Below the pieces are notes generated by a model. The model was not told the DNA's origin and did no database searches. It saw nothing but the letters and a program-made list of their open reading frames with translations. A stretch of 12,108 nucleotides of DNA from the NCBI GenBank assembly GCA_937895695.1, contig CALBLM010000271.1, positions 1 through 12,108 on the forward strand, given 5' to 3'. The position numbers and the translations under genes are program-made. Positions 11,832-12,108 of this stretch are shown in pieces. Numbering within the stretch: position 1 is the first letter of the stretch; each line of letters opens with the position of its first letter. The stretch is from an uncultured Megasphaera sp. Lineage in GTDB: Bacteria; Bacillota; Negativicutes; Veillonellales; Megasphaeraceae.

Positions 11832-12108
11832 ATGGAAAAAAGCGTACTACTTGATATTCAGCCTATAGTACAAAAAACGGCGCAGGCCATAGCGCATATT
11901 ATTGGCTTGGATGTAGAAATCGCAGATTGTAATTTTATTCGTATTGCTGGAACCGGTAAATATAATACACAAATTGGGGAGTTGATGAATGCCGGATTCG
12001 TATATCGGCATGTTATGAAAACACAAAAAATGATCCTCATCGAACATCCAGGATTTCATGTATTATGTGAACCGTGTCCTAATTATCGAAACTGTCCGGA
12101 ACAGACAG
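11832..12108 (+). CDS. Probable sigma-54-dependent activator, N-terminal sensor domain, partial
   Basis: An open frame of 92 residues runs off the right edge. It starts at an ATG with AAGGTG seven bases upstream. The visible part (QKTAQAIAHIIGLDVEIAD, FIRIAGTGKYNTQIGE, ILIEHPGFHVLCEPCPNYRNC) matches the GAF/PAS-like N-terminal domain that precedes the AAA+ and DNA-binding domains in a group of sigma-54-interacting regulators of Clostridia and Negativicutes. A cysteine cluster C-x2-C-x5-C near the end of the visible part is typical of that group and may bind metal or an iron-sulfur cluster. Since the AAA+ domain lies outside the window, the sigma-54 link is inferred from similarity. A different regulator class with the same sensor domain is possible. 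Confidence 0.6.
   Translation, partial: MEKSVLLDIQPIVQKTAQAIAHIIGLDVEIADCNFIRIAGTGKYNTQIGELMNAGFVYRHVMKTQKMILIEHPGFHVLCEPCPNYRNCPEQT

Noticed and set aside
11847..12059. Minus-strand ORFs opposite the regulator N-terminus
   Set aside because: The plus-strand frame has a promoter, a ribosome site and recognisable sensor-domain motifs.
1..12108. CRISPR arrays, insertion sequences, integrases or attachment sites
   Set aside because: No regularly spaced repeats, transposase-like ORFs or integrase were seen. The two riboswitch copies and the inverted modules at 11201-11425 are explained otherwise.

Overview
The window looks like chromosomal DNA of a low-to-moderate GC anaerobic member of the Bacillota, most likely a Negativicute (Megasphaera or a relative). 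This is inferred from the rpsF-ssb-rpsR cluster, strong Shine-Dalgarno sites, SAM-I (S-box) riboswitches, a NifI-like PII protein and a sigma-54-type regulator. Genus assignment from reading alone is tentative.

Layout. (a) 1-2971, minus strand: an incomplete Wadjet-type (JetABCD, SMC-like) anti-plasmid defence operon in the order jetD, jetA, jetB. The start codons overlap the preceding genes, an extended -10 promoter lies upstream, and jetC is expected beyond the left edge. (b) 3117-3428, plus: a B3/4-domain protein that stops about halfway through its domain, probably a truncated remnant. (c) 3474-4349, minus: an EamA/DMT ten-helix transporter. (d) 4431-5605, plus: the rpsF-ssb-rpsR operon with a good sigma-A promoter, a two-hairpin leader and a strong terminator. 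(e) 5695-6417: a YcdX-like PHP-domain metal phosphoesterase. (f) 6482-7394: a secreted protein of unknown function with its own promoter and terminator. (g) 7417-8032: a promoter, then two nearly identical SAM-I riboswitches in series, each with its own terminator and visible antiterminator pairing, separated by a 13-codon ORF. (h) 8090-11102: the operon they control, encoding a NifI-type PII protein, an APC-family amino acid permease and an iron-type alcohol dehydrogenase. (i) 11156-11466: a compact convergent locus that looks like a type I toxin-antitoxin system. A 25-residue hydrophobic peptide with a basic tail is read on the minus strand and a small RNA on the plus strand. The two meet at a shared bidirectional hairpin, and their 5' ends carry the same sequence module. 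(j) 11537-11695, minus: tRNA-Thr(CGT) with promoter and terminator. (k) 11832 to the right edge: the N-terminal sensor domain of what is probably a sigma-54-dependent activator.

How the parts work together. Region g-h reads as a methionine/SAM-responsive import and metabolism module. When SAM is low both riboswitches should permit transcription of a permease, a PII protein that could gate it, and an aldehyde/alcohol oxidoreductase. The most novel-looking parts are this module and the toxin-antitoxin-like locus. Neither can be confirmed without homology searches or RNA data.
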